From Entomospira nematocerorum (GTDB taxonomy: Bacteria; Spirochaetota; Spirochaetia; WRBN01): DNA of 64,000 nucleotides. The first letter of the stretch is position 1; each line of letters begins with the position of its first letter. A model generated the notes under the pieces. It was not told the origin of the DNA. It saw only the letters and a program-made list of their open reading frames with translations, and did no database searches. The stretch lies in contig NZ_CP118168.1 in NCBI RefSeq assembly GCF_028748105.1, positions 372,001-436,000 of the forward strand, in the 5' to 3' direction. Both the position numbers and the translations under genes were made by a program. This document shows, one piece after another, positions 1-8,234 of this stretch.

Positions 1-904
1 GTTTAATAGAACCTGTCTTAGCAAGAACTTGGCCACGCTCTACAGCCTTTTTATCAATACCACGTAACAATGCTCCGATGTTATCACCAGCTTGACCTTG
101 ATCAAGAAGTTTCTGGAACATTTCAACACCTGTTACAGTGGTCTTTTGTGTATCACGGATACCAACAATCTCAACTTCATCACCAACCTTAACAATACCC
201 TGCTCGATACGACCAGTAACAACTGTTCCACGACCAGAAATAGAGAAAACGTCTTCAATTGGCATTAGGAATGGTTTATCGATTGCGCGTTCTGGCTCTG
301 GGAAGTATGTATCCATTGCATTCAAAAGATCTGCAATTGGTTGTGTTGCTTCTGGATCATCAATCGCAGACATTGCCTTAAAGGCAGATCCACGAATAAT
401 AGGCACTTCTTCTCCAGGATAACCATACTTGTCAAGAAGTTCGCGAACTTCTTCTTCAATCATATCAACAAGTTCTGGATCAGCTAAGTCCATTTTATTC
501 AAGAAGACAATAAGATTAGGAACACCAACTTGCTTCGCCAAAAGAATATGCTCACGTGTTTGTGGCTCTGCACCTGAATCTGCAGCAACCAAAAGCACAG
601 CTCCATCCATTTGTGCAGCACCTGTAATCATGTTTTTAATATAGTCCGCGTGACCTGGGCAGTCTACGTGAGCGTAGTGACGTGCATCTGTCTCATACTC
701 GATATGACGGGTGTTAATTGTGATACCACGAGCCTTTTCTTCTGGCGCGTTATCGATATCATCATACTTCATCTCTTTTCCGCCATTCTTTCGTGCACAG
801 TATGCTGAAAGCGCTGCGGTTAATGTTGTTTTACCGTGGTCAACGTGACCAATTGTTCCAACATTAATGTGTGGCTTTGTACGCACGAACTTTTCTTTAG
901 CCAT
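1..904 (-). CDS. tuf: Elongation factor Tu, 3' part cut off by the window edge
   Basis: EF-Tu delivers aminoacyl-tRNA to the ribosome as a GTPase. The reverse strand reads MAKEKFVRTKPHINVG, then the G1 motif GHVDHGKT, the G3 motif DCPGHADY and the G4 motif NKMD. After these comes the start of domain 2 (GRGTVVTGRIEQG). About 301 codons are present out of the usual 395 or so, so the third beta-barrel domain lies outside the window. The ATG at 902-904 has a GGAGG Shine-Dalgarno at 914-918. A 5' leader of nearly 200 nt separates the gene from its own promoter. The family assignment is certain. Whether a second tuf copy exists cannot be judged here. Confidence 0.98.
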   Translation of the reverse strand, partial: MAKEKFVRTKPHINVGTIGHVDHGKTTLTAALSAYCARKNGGKEMKYDDIDNAPEEKARGITINTRHIEYETDARHYAHVDCPGHADYIKNMITGAAQMDGAVLLVAADSGAEPQTREHILLAKQVGVPNLIVFLNKMDLADPELVDMIEEEVRELLDKYGYPGEEVPIIRGSAFKAMSAIDDPEATQPIADLLNAMDTYFPEPERAIDKPFLMPIEDVFSISGRGTVVTGRIEQGIVKVGDEVEIVGIRDTQKTTVTGVEMFQKLLDQGQAGDNIGALLRGIDKKAVERGQVLAKTGSIK

Positions 905-1102
905 TGATTGTTTCCTCCATCCAATGTATTCAAACACATAAATTTATCAAAGATAGGGAGGACATACAAGCCACAAAAACAAACTCAACCAACCGATTTT
1001 AGGTGATTAAGAATATATTGGAAGCGGCTTAGCTTGCCTTTTGCATCAAGTAAGCATCCCATCTCTCTTTATTGATCAAAGATTCTATTGATCATTTTTA
1101 CC

Positions 1103-1131
1103 ATATTACCATATATCTCACAAAATGACAA
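1103..1131 (-). promoter_or_regulatory. Sigma-70 promoter of tuf
   Basis: On the minus strand TTGTCA (1126-1131) and TAATAT (1103-1108) are separated by exactly 17 nt. The promoter sits directly behind the stop codon of the chemoreceptor at 1141, with no terminator between, so some read-through from the chemoreceptor is possible. It implies a tuf leader of about 190 nt (905-1096). I see no clear riboswitch or tRNA in that leader. Confidence 0.75.
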
Positions 1132-1140
1132 GTACTTATA

Positions 1141-3408
1141 CTATATTTTTTCATCTGACTTGAGTTTTTCCTCCCACCTATCCTCAACCGTAAATTTACC
1201 TAGCAACTCATTCACCACATCCGTATTATGATCCGTATTGATGATAACAGTCTTTAATACTGTAATGCTTTCTGATATTTTTTGCACAGCGTTTCTTGCG
1301 ATACGTACGGAATCCGCATCTTCCTTAATAGCTTCATAAAGTTTCTGTGTTGCTTCAGTAATTTTTTGACTCTCTTCTCTCATCTTTAATGATGCATTTT
1401 GTACATCATCCGCTCCTTCTGTCATGAGACTCAAACTCTTTGATACGTCAATACTTCCTTGCGCCTGCTCATGCATTGCTTGCTGAACCTGCTCTATGAG
1501 GGATGAGACATCATCAATATCTTCGAACAACTCCTGTAAACTACTTTGACTATCTTTATTGGCACTGGCGATACTATTAATAACTTCATGCACAAAACGT
1601 AGCCCCTCTCCAATACTCTTACTCTGAGCAGTGGAAATTTCAGCTAAATTACGAATCTCATCAGCTACAACCGCAAACCCCTTACCCACATCACCTGCAT
1701 GTGCTGCTTCAATTGCTGCGTTCATTGCTAGTAAGTTAGTTTGACTCGCAATTTCTTCAATAATACTATTCGCCTCTTGTAACTTAACAGATCCCTTGAC
1801 TACCTCAGTAATACGCTCTTGAACAACATGTTGTTGCACTCGGCTGACCTCGCCCAAATTATGTAAATGCATATACTCTTTAGCCATACTTGCGACAATA
1901 TTATCAACACTATGAATATTGGCTATCATTTCCTCAATTGCTGCAGAGCTTTGACTAATCGCCTTACTCTCCTTACGAACAACCTCTTGCATGTACTCAA
2001 TACTCTGATCAAGTGTAGCTATGCCATCTTGACTTACAGCAAGCACCTCCTGCTGTTTACCCACACTCTCAACGATCTTTACAACGGCATTTTGTACTGA
2101 ATTTAAATTATCCTCTGTATCACGAATCTCCTGAGTTAATGCTGTACTACTTTGTTTAACATCCACCATGCTACGCTTTACCTGAATGATAATTTCTTTC
2201 AATTTATGTACAAATAAGTTAAAACTTCGAGCTAAAATACCAACCTCATCCTCATACTTAACTGTAATCGTCTGTGTAAGATCACCTCCGCCACGAGCGA
2301 TACTCACCAACGCAGAATTCATGAAGGCTAAGGGGTCTAAAACAACTTTCATAACAATGTAAATACCCGTCGCTAAAATGGCTATGACCACAATCAACCC
2401 TAACATTAAGAAGCTGACTAAATCACTCAACCCAATCAATACTTCATCTGAGGTTACTGTCCATAAAACCATCCAACTGCTATCCTGCACTCCAGGAAGG
2501 TTCAACAATGCACCAAATGTATATCCAGACTGCTTTTGTCCCTCAATAAATAAATGCCGCTTAATCGTATATCCCTTATATCGAGCATCCTCCAGAATAG
2601 TAAAAATCGGTGCTATTTGATCGATCTCGTCTTTATTGATAAACTCCTTGAAAGAGTGACCAATATAGTCCACTTCACTATGCTCCAATATAGCAAATAA
2701 AGAGGTAATGACTCCATATAGCTCTAAATGCATTGGATATGTGAATTCTTTGAGTGGATAGAAAATATCATAGTTATCAATATCAATACCTAAAGCCCCG
2801 TATATATGATTAGTACCTGGTCTGATAATAGGTACAACTACAGATGTACCTGTACGTGCAATATTAAGACTTGTGCGAGGAAACCCAACATAATGTTTAT
2901 TGATAATAGCTGGACGTCCCTCTGTCATAACACGATTCAGTACTCCATAGGAGTCAATATCAGCTGATTTAGCCCCAAGCCAAACGGTATTACCACTTTT
3001 GGAGTACATCTGAATACGACCTATTTCATCTCCAAAGTACCGAGGATTATTGATATACTCATCATCTAATCCATCTAATGCATTAGGTCTCATAATAACC
3101 CAAACACTATCCCAGGAACTATCAGCAAGTGTGATTTTGGCCAAAAAATTTGCTAACCAATCTCTTCTCTCTTCTGGATTCTCAGGATAGTCCATCATCA
3201 TCAATTGAATCAGCTCTGCCTGAGATATTGCCACATTGATTTGATTTTCAATCGCCTTGGCTAGCGTCAACGCATGCTGTTCACCCATCCCTAAGCCACG
3301 CTTTAAGACAAGAGCCTCCACACGATGGACAACCATCACTCCTATCATTAACGCTAATATAGCAATGCTTACACTCAACAACACAACAACCTTAGTTGTA
3401 ATTTTCAT
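1141..3408 (-). CDS. Methyl-accepting chemotaxis protein with dCache-type sensor (paralogue A)
   Basis: Transmembrane chemoreceptor of 755 residues that feeds CheA/CheW. Visible order: TM1 at about residues 9-30, a large extracytoplasmic double-Cache-like sensor to about 325, TM2 at about 330-353, HAMP, then the coiled-coil signalling domain. The hairpin tip (QTNLLAMNAAIEAAHAG) is near residue 560. The sensor shares the segment DGLDDEYI and the FGD(E/D)IGRIQ motif with the four paralogues upstream. The C-terminus has no obvious CheR/CheB-tethering pentapeptide. ATG start with AGGAGG nine nt upstream. It is the last gene of the array and is separated from paralogue B by a terminator and a long inverted repeat, so it is probably transcribed on its own. 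The ligand is unknown. Confidence 0.93.
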   Translation of the reverse strand: MKITTKVVVLLSVSIAILALMIGVMVVHRVEALVLKRGLGMGEQHALTLAKAIENQINVAISQAELIQLMMMDYPENPEERRDWLANFLAKITLADSSWDSVWVIMRPNALDGLDDEYINNPRYFGDEIGRIQMYSKSGNTVWLGAKSADIDSYGVLNRVMTEGRPAIINKHYVGFPRTSLNIARTGTSVVVPIIRPGTNHIYGALGIDIDNYDIFYPLKEFTYPMHLELYGVITSLFAILEHSEVDYIGHSFKEFINKDEIDQIAPIFTILEDARYKGYTIKRHLFIEGQKQSGYTFGALLNLPGVQDSSWMVLWTVTSDEVLIGLSDLVSFLMLGLIVVIAILATGIYIVMKVVLDPLAFMNSALVSIARGGGDLTQTITVKYEDEVGILARSFNLFVHKLKEIIIQVKRSMVDVKQSSTALTQEIRDTEDNLNSVQNAVVKIVESVGKQQEVLAVSQDGIATLDQSIEYMQEVVRKESKAISQSSAAIEEMIANIHSVDNIVASMAKEYMHLHNLGEVSRVQQHVVQERITEVVKGSVKLQEANSIIEEIASQTNLLAMNAAIEAAHAGDVGKGFAVVADEIRNLAEISTAQSKSIGEGLRFVHEVINSIASANKDSQSSLQELFEDIDDVSSLIEQVQQAMHEQAQGSIDVSKSLSLMTEGADDVQNASLKMREESQKITEATQKLYEAIKEDADSVRIARNAVQKISESITVLKTVIINTDHNTDVVNELLGKFTVEDRWEEKLKSDEKI

Positions 3409-3446
3409 TACACGACTTCCTCCTGTACGAAGTTTAATACGTACAA

Positions 3447-3508
3447 TTTATTCAATTAAAGGATAAATAACAACTTAAAATAATAAGTTTATCCTTTAAT
3501 TGAATAAA
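3447..3508. repeat. Perfect 21-bp inverted repeat upstream of chemoreceptor A
   Basis: The arms at 3447-3467 and 3488-3508 are exact reverse complements over 21 bp, around a 20-nt AT-rich centre. They lie between the terminator of paralogue B and the start codon of paralogue A, so they must overlap the promoter or 5' leader of A. No run of T follows on the minus strand, which argues against a simple terminator. An operator or an RNA hairpin in the leader are the likely readings. Confidence 0.8.
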
Positions 3509-3546
3509 AGTTTTTTATAGGTTTTGGTTATTTTTTGTGTTTTTAT

Positions 3547-3576
3547 AAAAAAAAAGAGCTTCACAAGCTCTTTTTT
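3547..3576 (-). terminator. Rho-independent terminator of chemoreceptor B
   Basis: A 12-bp stem (3550-3561 with 3565-3576) and a 3-nt loop are followed on the minus strand by a run of T. It lies 17 nt behind the stop codon of the gene at 3593. A-tracts on both sides could let it work in both directions. Confidence 0.85.
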
Positions 3577-3592
3577 ATTCACAATCTAATAG

Positions 3593-5809
3593 CTATATTT
3601 TGAATTTATTCATTAATGCTCTTAATTCAGAAGATACTCTACTATTAGTACTAACAAGATCATTAAATTCTGTTGTCGCCTGTAGCACGTTTTCAACTAC
3701 TGCCACCAAAAATTCAATACCGTCCCGATCTGCCATCATTTTATCAGAAAATTGCTGCATTCTATCTCCAATAAGAACGCCATGACTCCTCATAAATTGA
3801 GCTGCAACTTGGACTTCAGCAACACTATCTTTAATAATTGCTAAACTTCGTACAACCTCAGATCCCTCCATCGATTGTTCATGAATCGCATCTCCTGCCT
3901 CTGTAACCAAAGAAGCGAGTGTATTAATACCTGTAAAGACTTGTCTATAGGCTTCCTCACTGGATTCACTCAGCTCCTCAATTGCTGCAATAGTTTGATG
4001 TACGAGTGTTAACTCCTCACCAATGCGCCGACTTTGCTCTGATGCCATCTCTGCTAAACTACTAATTTCATCTGCCACAACAGCAAAGCCTAAACCAACA
4101 TTACCTGCATGTGCAGCTTCTATTGCTGCATTCATAGCAAGCAGATTCGTCTGATTTGCTATTTGCTCTATCAAGTGATTAGCCTCCTCGAGTTTAACAG
4201 ATGTTTTAACAACATCCTTCACCCTTGCCTGCACTAAAGCCTGCCTCATTCGGCCAATCTCTCCTGCAGCTAGTAATTGGGCATATTCACCAGAAACACT
4301 TTCCATGATAGCTGATGTTTCTTTGATAGATTGTACCATCTCTTCGATCATCTCTGTACTTTGCGTAGTATCCTGCCCCTGTAGGGTAACAAGTTTCTCT
4401 AAGCCTTCAATTCTATCCACCACTGATACAGTTAAACCTGCTGTCTCCTCCACTAACCCTGTAAGATCATTTTCAATACTAATGACAAGTCCATAAATCC
4501 CTTGCTGGAGACCCATTAAATTTTCTTTACTATCTGTCATCTCTCTACTGAGTGCTTGGGAAGTTTTATCTAATCGTTTTGCATTCTTCTTCACATCATG
4601 AACAAGCCGTTGAATATATCCTATTAAGTGGTTAAAATTATAAGCCAAGTCTCTCAACTCATCATTACCACTTATTTTAATGCGTTGAGTTAAATCACGT
4701 TCACCAGAAATGACATTATGCATACTATTATTAATACTAATAAGTCTTCGCATAACAAGCGTAACACTCACGTATACGATGATTGCCATACAAATTAATA
4801 CAATAATAATACCCGCTCTAATCATCTGTTGCAGTCTATCGACATTAATAAGCATATTCTTATTATCAACTGTATATGATATCACCCAGTTTTCCTCTCT
4901 ATTTAAAGAGTGAATCACGGAGACGAAAGTATATTGATGACGCCTTCTTGGGTTTATATCGTGTGAAAAAAATACTGACTGTCGCCCCAATCTTCTTTCG
5001 CCATTCATCTCTTGCTTGGAGACAGCATGTATTTTGTTTATTAAATTATCATCAATCAAAATGCTGGAAGTCTCTCCCATTTTTTCAAACAGGATGTTTT
5101 GATGTGATGATTGTATAAAAATGTGTTCCCAGTGTAAAGGAGCTGAAACTCGCTGCATATTTTTAAATAAAAAATCCGGTGATATATCAACCCCTAACAC
5201 ACCATATACGACCTGTGTTTCTGGGTTTTTTATTGGTACCATTAAACTCATTCCAGTCCTGGAGACAACAAAACTATTGATCATCTTACGATCAGCTAAT
5301 GTTACAATTTTAGCTCTTTGTTTATGGAGAACATAACGAATATCCTCATTATTTTGTATATCAAGGGACTTTGCCCCAAGAAAGGATATATCCCCTCTAC
5401 TGGCGTACATCTGAATTCGTCCTATATCATCACCAAATTCAGTATTATCGTTAATAAACTGGGCGTCCATACCATCAAAGACATTGGGGAGCATAACAAC
5501 CCAAATTCCATCAATATCCTGTTCCTCTACACTCAAGGTAGCCAACTCTCGTGCTAACCAGCTCCTACGTTCTGCGGGATTTTCCGGATAGTTTAGGAGG
5601 ATGCGTTGTATAGCATCAGCTCTTAATCGTGTAGCCTCTATACGAGATGACACATTTACCGCTAATGCACTCACATATTGCTCACCCATATCAAGGCTAC
5701 GTATCCTTACCTGATTTTCAAAGGTTTTCAACACTAAAAGAGCAAACAGTGAGATAAAAATCGATAACGATGCATAAATAATAATAACGGCTTTGGTTCG
5801 AATTTTCAT
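3593..5809 (-). CDS. Methyl-accepting chemotaxis protein (paralogue B)
   Basis: 738-residue chemoreceptor with the same plan as its neighbours: TM1 near residues 9-27, Cache-type periplasmic sensor containing FDGMDAQFI and FGDDIGRIQ, TM2 near 328-351, HAMP and signalling coiled coil. The tip reads QTNLLAMNAAIEAAHAG near residue 563. Its sensor is the most divergent of the five outside the conserved blocks, which suggests a different ligand. It starts only 32 nt behind paralogue C with no promoter-like sequence between, so B and C are probably cotranscribed and end at the terminator at 3547-3576. Confidence 0.92.
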   Translation of the reverse strand: MKIRTKAVIIIYASLSIFISLFALLVLKTFENQVRIRSLDMGEQYVSALAVNVSSRIEATRLRADAIQRILLNYPENPAERRSWLARELATLSVEEQDIDGIWVVMLPNVFDGMDAQFINDNTEFGDDIGRIQMYASRGDISFLGAKSLDIQNNEDIRYVLHKQRAKIVTLADRKMINSFVVSRTGMSLMVPIKNPETQVVYGVLGVDISPDFLFKNMQRVSAPLHWEHIFIQSSHQNILFEKMGETSSILIDDNLINKIHAVSKQEMNGERRLGRQSVFFSHDINPRRRHQYTFVSVIHSLNREENWVISYTVDNKNMLINVDRLQQMIRAGIIIVLICMAIIVYVSVTLVMRRLISINNSMHNVISGERDLTQRIKISGNDELRDLAYNFNHLIGYIQRLVHDVKKNAKRLDKTSQALSREMTDSKENLMGLQQGIYGLVISIENDLTGLVEETAGLTVSVVDRIEGLEKLVTLQGQDTTQSTEMIEEMVQSIKETSAIMESVSGEYAQLLAAGEIGRMRQALVQARVKDVVKTSVKLEEANHLIEQIANQTNLLAMNAAIEAAHAGNVGLGFAVVADEISSLAEMASEQSRRIGEELTLVHQTIAAIEELSESSEEAYRQVFTGINTLASLVTEAGDAIHEQSMEGSEVVRSLAIIKDSVAEVQVAAQFMRSHGVLIGDRMQQFSDKMMADRDGIEFLVAVVENVLQATTEFNDLVSTNSRVSSELRALMNKFKI

Positions 5810-5841
5810 ACAATATTTCCTCTATATTTTAGATAGCCATT

Positions 5842-8070
5842 TTATACAGTAAACTTCTGCATCATAGCAGCTACCTCTGCTACACGCTCGTTATTAACTC
5901 CCGTTAGTCGCTCTAGTCTACGACCCGACTCGATAATGCATTCAGATTCATCAATCATTGCATGGATTACTAGCTGATTTTGCTCCATTTCCTGACTCAA
6001 TCGATTCATAGACTCTACAATAACATCAACCTCTTGACGCATCAACATTGATGCTTCTTTAAAATCATGGGAACTTTGCGTGATAATATCTAAATTTTGC
6101 AAGACACCTTCACTACCCTGACTTTGCACATGCATTGCTTTTTCCATTCTTCCAACCAGTCCGGCTAAATTTTCTATGGCATGAAAGATATCATTATACG
6201 CTTTTTCACTATCATGACTTGCATCCTCAATAGAGGAGATGGTTTCATGTACCATACGTAGCTCTTGCCCAATATTACGACTTTGCTCTGCAGCTGTCTC
6301 AGCAAGATCTCGAATTTCTTCGGCAACAATCGCAAAACCCTTACCTATATCTCCTGCATGAGCAGCTTCAATAGAAGCATTCATTGCTAAGGAGTTAGTT
6401 TGATTCGCAATCTCTTCAATAATAATATTGGCCTCTTGCAGTTTCACGGAACCCCGAACCATCTCTATAATACGCTCGCGAACTTGCTCCTCAATGCGTT
6501 TGCTCTGCAAACCTGATTGTTGCAAATGCTGATACTGTATCGCCATGTTTTTTACGATGTGATTAACTCTATCAATCATAAGAACCATCTGCTTAATTGC
6601 CGTCGCACTTTGATTGACACCCGCAGATTGCGTTACTGCCAATCGATCTAACGATCTGACATCTTGTGAAAGATTAATAACGGTACTATTGTTATTATTT
6701 ACTGTATTAACTTGAACCCCTACAGCATCTTTTAACTGGTGCATTGATGTTTGAATTTTATCAAAATCAAGTCTAGTATACTTAATTTTTTCTCCTAAAA
6801 AAACAGAGTTCTGCTGTAATTTAAAACCATGATCCTTTATTTGCAGAATAAAATTCTGTAAAGATTTTAAAAAATTATTAAAATTTTTAGCCATCGCACT
6901 TAATTCATCGTGGCCTTCTACACGAATCAAAACAGTTAAATCACCCCTATCAGCAATCTGTGTAACAGCATTAGTTGTCTTTTCTAACTTCATAAAGACC
7001 ATTTTCAACAGTACAAAAGTAACAGCAATCATTGCAAAGATAATAAAAAAACTTCCTATTAAAAGTTTTTGATATATATCACTAAGACCAAAAATGAGAT
7101 TTTCGATCGGCATTGTTACCCCGACCATCCAGTGGTGTGTTGTTCCCCCGAGCGCCAGTAAAGTAAAAAAAGCATGAGTATCAACACTATAACCTGCACT
7201 CGCCATGACCTCTTCATGGATAAAAAGATCCAGAACTGCACCGAGCTTCCTTCCTTCACTACTAAAAAAAGAAATAATAGACTTTTGTATCGATGCATCT
7301 AAATTTTTCAACCAGTTTTGGCCTAGTAAACTTGAATCACTGTGATAAATAGAAATAAACTGATTGTTCGTGATAAAGTAAGACATGTCCTCCATAGGAG
7401 GCACAATATACTCTAGCGGGGAGAAAAAATAACTTAAGGATACCTCAACCCCTAAAACACCGATTATTTTACCACTTCCCTCAATATCATGAATCGGAGT
7501 TATATAAGTAACCCCGGTTCGGGCAATATTAACGGCATATCGGTTATTACTGCTACCTTTTGCAAGAATAGTTCCTTCTCCTGTACGTAATACATACTGT
7601 ATTTCACTATGATGATCAATATTATTACTCAGAGATCCTAACCACGCAACAAACCCATTTTCTGCATAAACCTGAACGCGACCAATGTCATCACCAAAAT
7701 TTTCTGGATCATCTACATATTCATCATCAAGCCCATCAAACATATTCGGTAAAAATATCGCCCACACGCCATCAATACTTTCCTGACTATAGCTTAGATA
7801 CTTCATATGTTCATAAAGCCACTGTCGACGATTACTCACATCCTGTGGCATATTAATAAAAGATTCAGAAAAAATTTTAGCTTGCCCACGTACATTTTCA
7901 ACCTGATATCCAATCATTGAGGCAATTTTAGTTGAATACTGCCGGCTGATGTCTTTACTTTGCTCGATAAACATGACTCTTATCTGAGCACTAACCACTA
8001 TACTCAGCGTTATGAGCACAATAATGAGCGATACCAATATGGAGCCCATCACTTTTGTCTTGATTTTCAT
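5842..8070 (-). CDS. Methyl-accepting chemotaxis protein (paralogue C, altered hairpin tip)
   Basis: 742-residue chemoreceptor: TM1 near residues 8-28, Cache-type sensor (FDGLDDEYV, FGDDIGRVQ), TM2 near 333-360, HAMP (RVEGHDELSAMAKNFN) and signalling domain. The hairpin tip differs from its four paralogues: it reads QTNSLAMNASIEAAHAG and VAEEIRDLAE, where the others have QTNLLAMNAAIEAA and VADEI. The changed residues lie in the part of the tip that contacts CheA and CheW in studied receptors, so coupling may be altered. It is the first gene of a probable C-B unit. A weak promoter-like sequence (TTGAAA, 17 nt, TACCAT on the minus strand) lies in the 90 nt upstream. Confidence 0.92.
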   Translation of the reverse strand: MKIKTKVMGSILVSLIIVLITLSIVVSAQIRVMFIEQSKDISRQYSTKIASMIGYQVENVRGQAKIFSESFINMPQDVSNRRQWLYEHMKYLSYSQESIDGVWAIFLPNMFDGLDDEYVDDPENFGDDIGRVQVYAENGFVAWLGSLSNNIDHHSEIQYVLRTGEGTILAKGSSNNRYAVNIARTGVTYITPIHDIEGSGKIIGVLGVEVSLSYFFSPLEYIVPPMEDMSYFITNNQFISIYHSDSSLLGQNWLKNLDASIQKSIISFFSSEGRKLGAVLDLFIHEEVMASAGYSVDTHAFFTLLALGGTTHHWMVGVTMPIENLIFGLSDIYQKLLIGSFFIIFAMIAVTFVLLKMVFMKLEKTTNAVTQIADRGDLTVLIRVEGHDELSAMAKNFNNFLKSLQNFILQIKDHGFKLQQNSVFLGEKIKYTRLDFDKIQTSMHQLKDAVGVQVNTVNNNNSTVINLSQDVRSLDRLAVTQSAGVNQSATAIKQMVLMIDRVNHIVKNMAIQYQHLQQSGLQSKRIEEQVRERIIEMVRGSVKLQEANIIIEEIANQTNSLAMNASIEAAHAGDIGKGFAIVAEEIRDLAETAAEQSRNIGQELRMVHETISSIEDASHDSEKAYNDIFHAIENLAGLVGRMEKAMHVQSQGSEGVLQNLDIITQSSHDFKEASMLMRQEVDVIVESMNRLSQEMEQNQLVIHAMIDESECIIESGRRLERLTGVNNERVAEVAAMMQKFTV

Positions 8071-8160
8071 ACATCCACCATATTTTATATCTACTACTCT
8101 TTATATCATGGTATCATACCTATGAAAAATTTTCAATAAAATTACAAAATATGTTTTATT

Positions 8161-8222
8161 ATTCATATTTTTATGACGAAGGGAAGGATAATTATCCTTC
8201 CCTTCGTCATAAAAATATGAAT
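8161..8222. repeat. 62-bp perfect palindrome between chemoreceptors C and D
   Basis: The arms at 8161-8191 and 8192-8222 are exact reverse complements over 31 bp with no spacer. The element begins 12 nt behind the stop codon of paralogue D on the minus strand, so the transcript of D would fold into a very long hairpin. It may end transcription or protect the 3' end. There is no typical T-run. Confidence 0.9.
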
Positions 8223-8234
8223 CAAATTTATAGT

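Noticed and set aside
1040..1100. Possible T-box or tRNA-like fold in the tuf leader
   Set aside because: Short complementary stretches (GCTTAC and GCAAGC) leave a mismatch, and no T-box or cloverleaf could be built.
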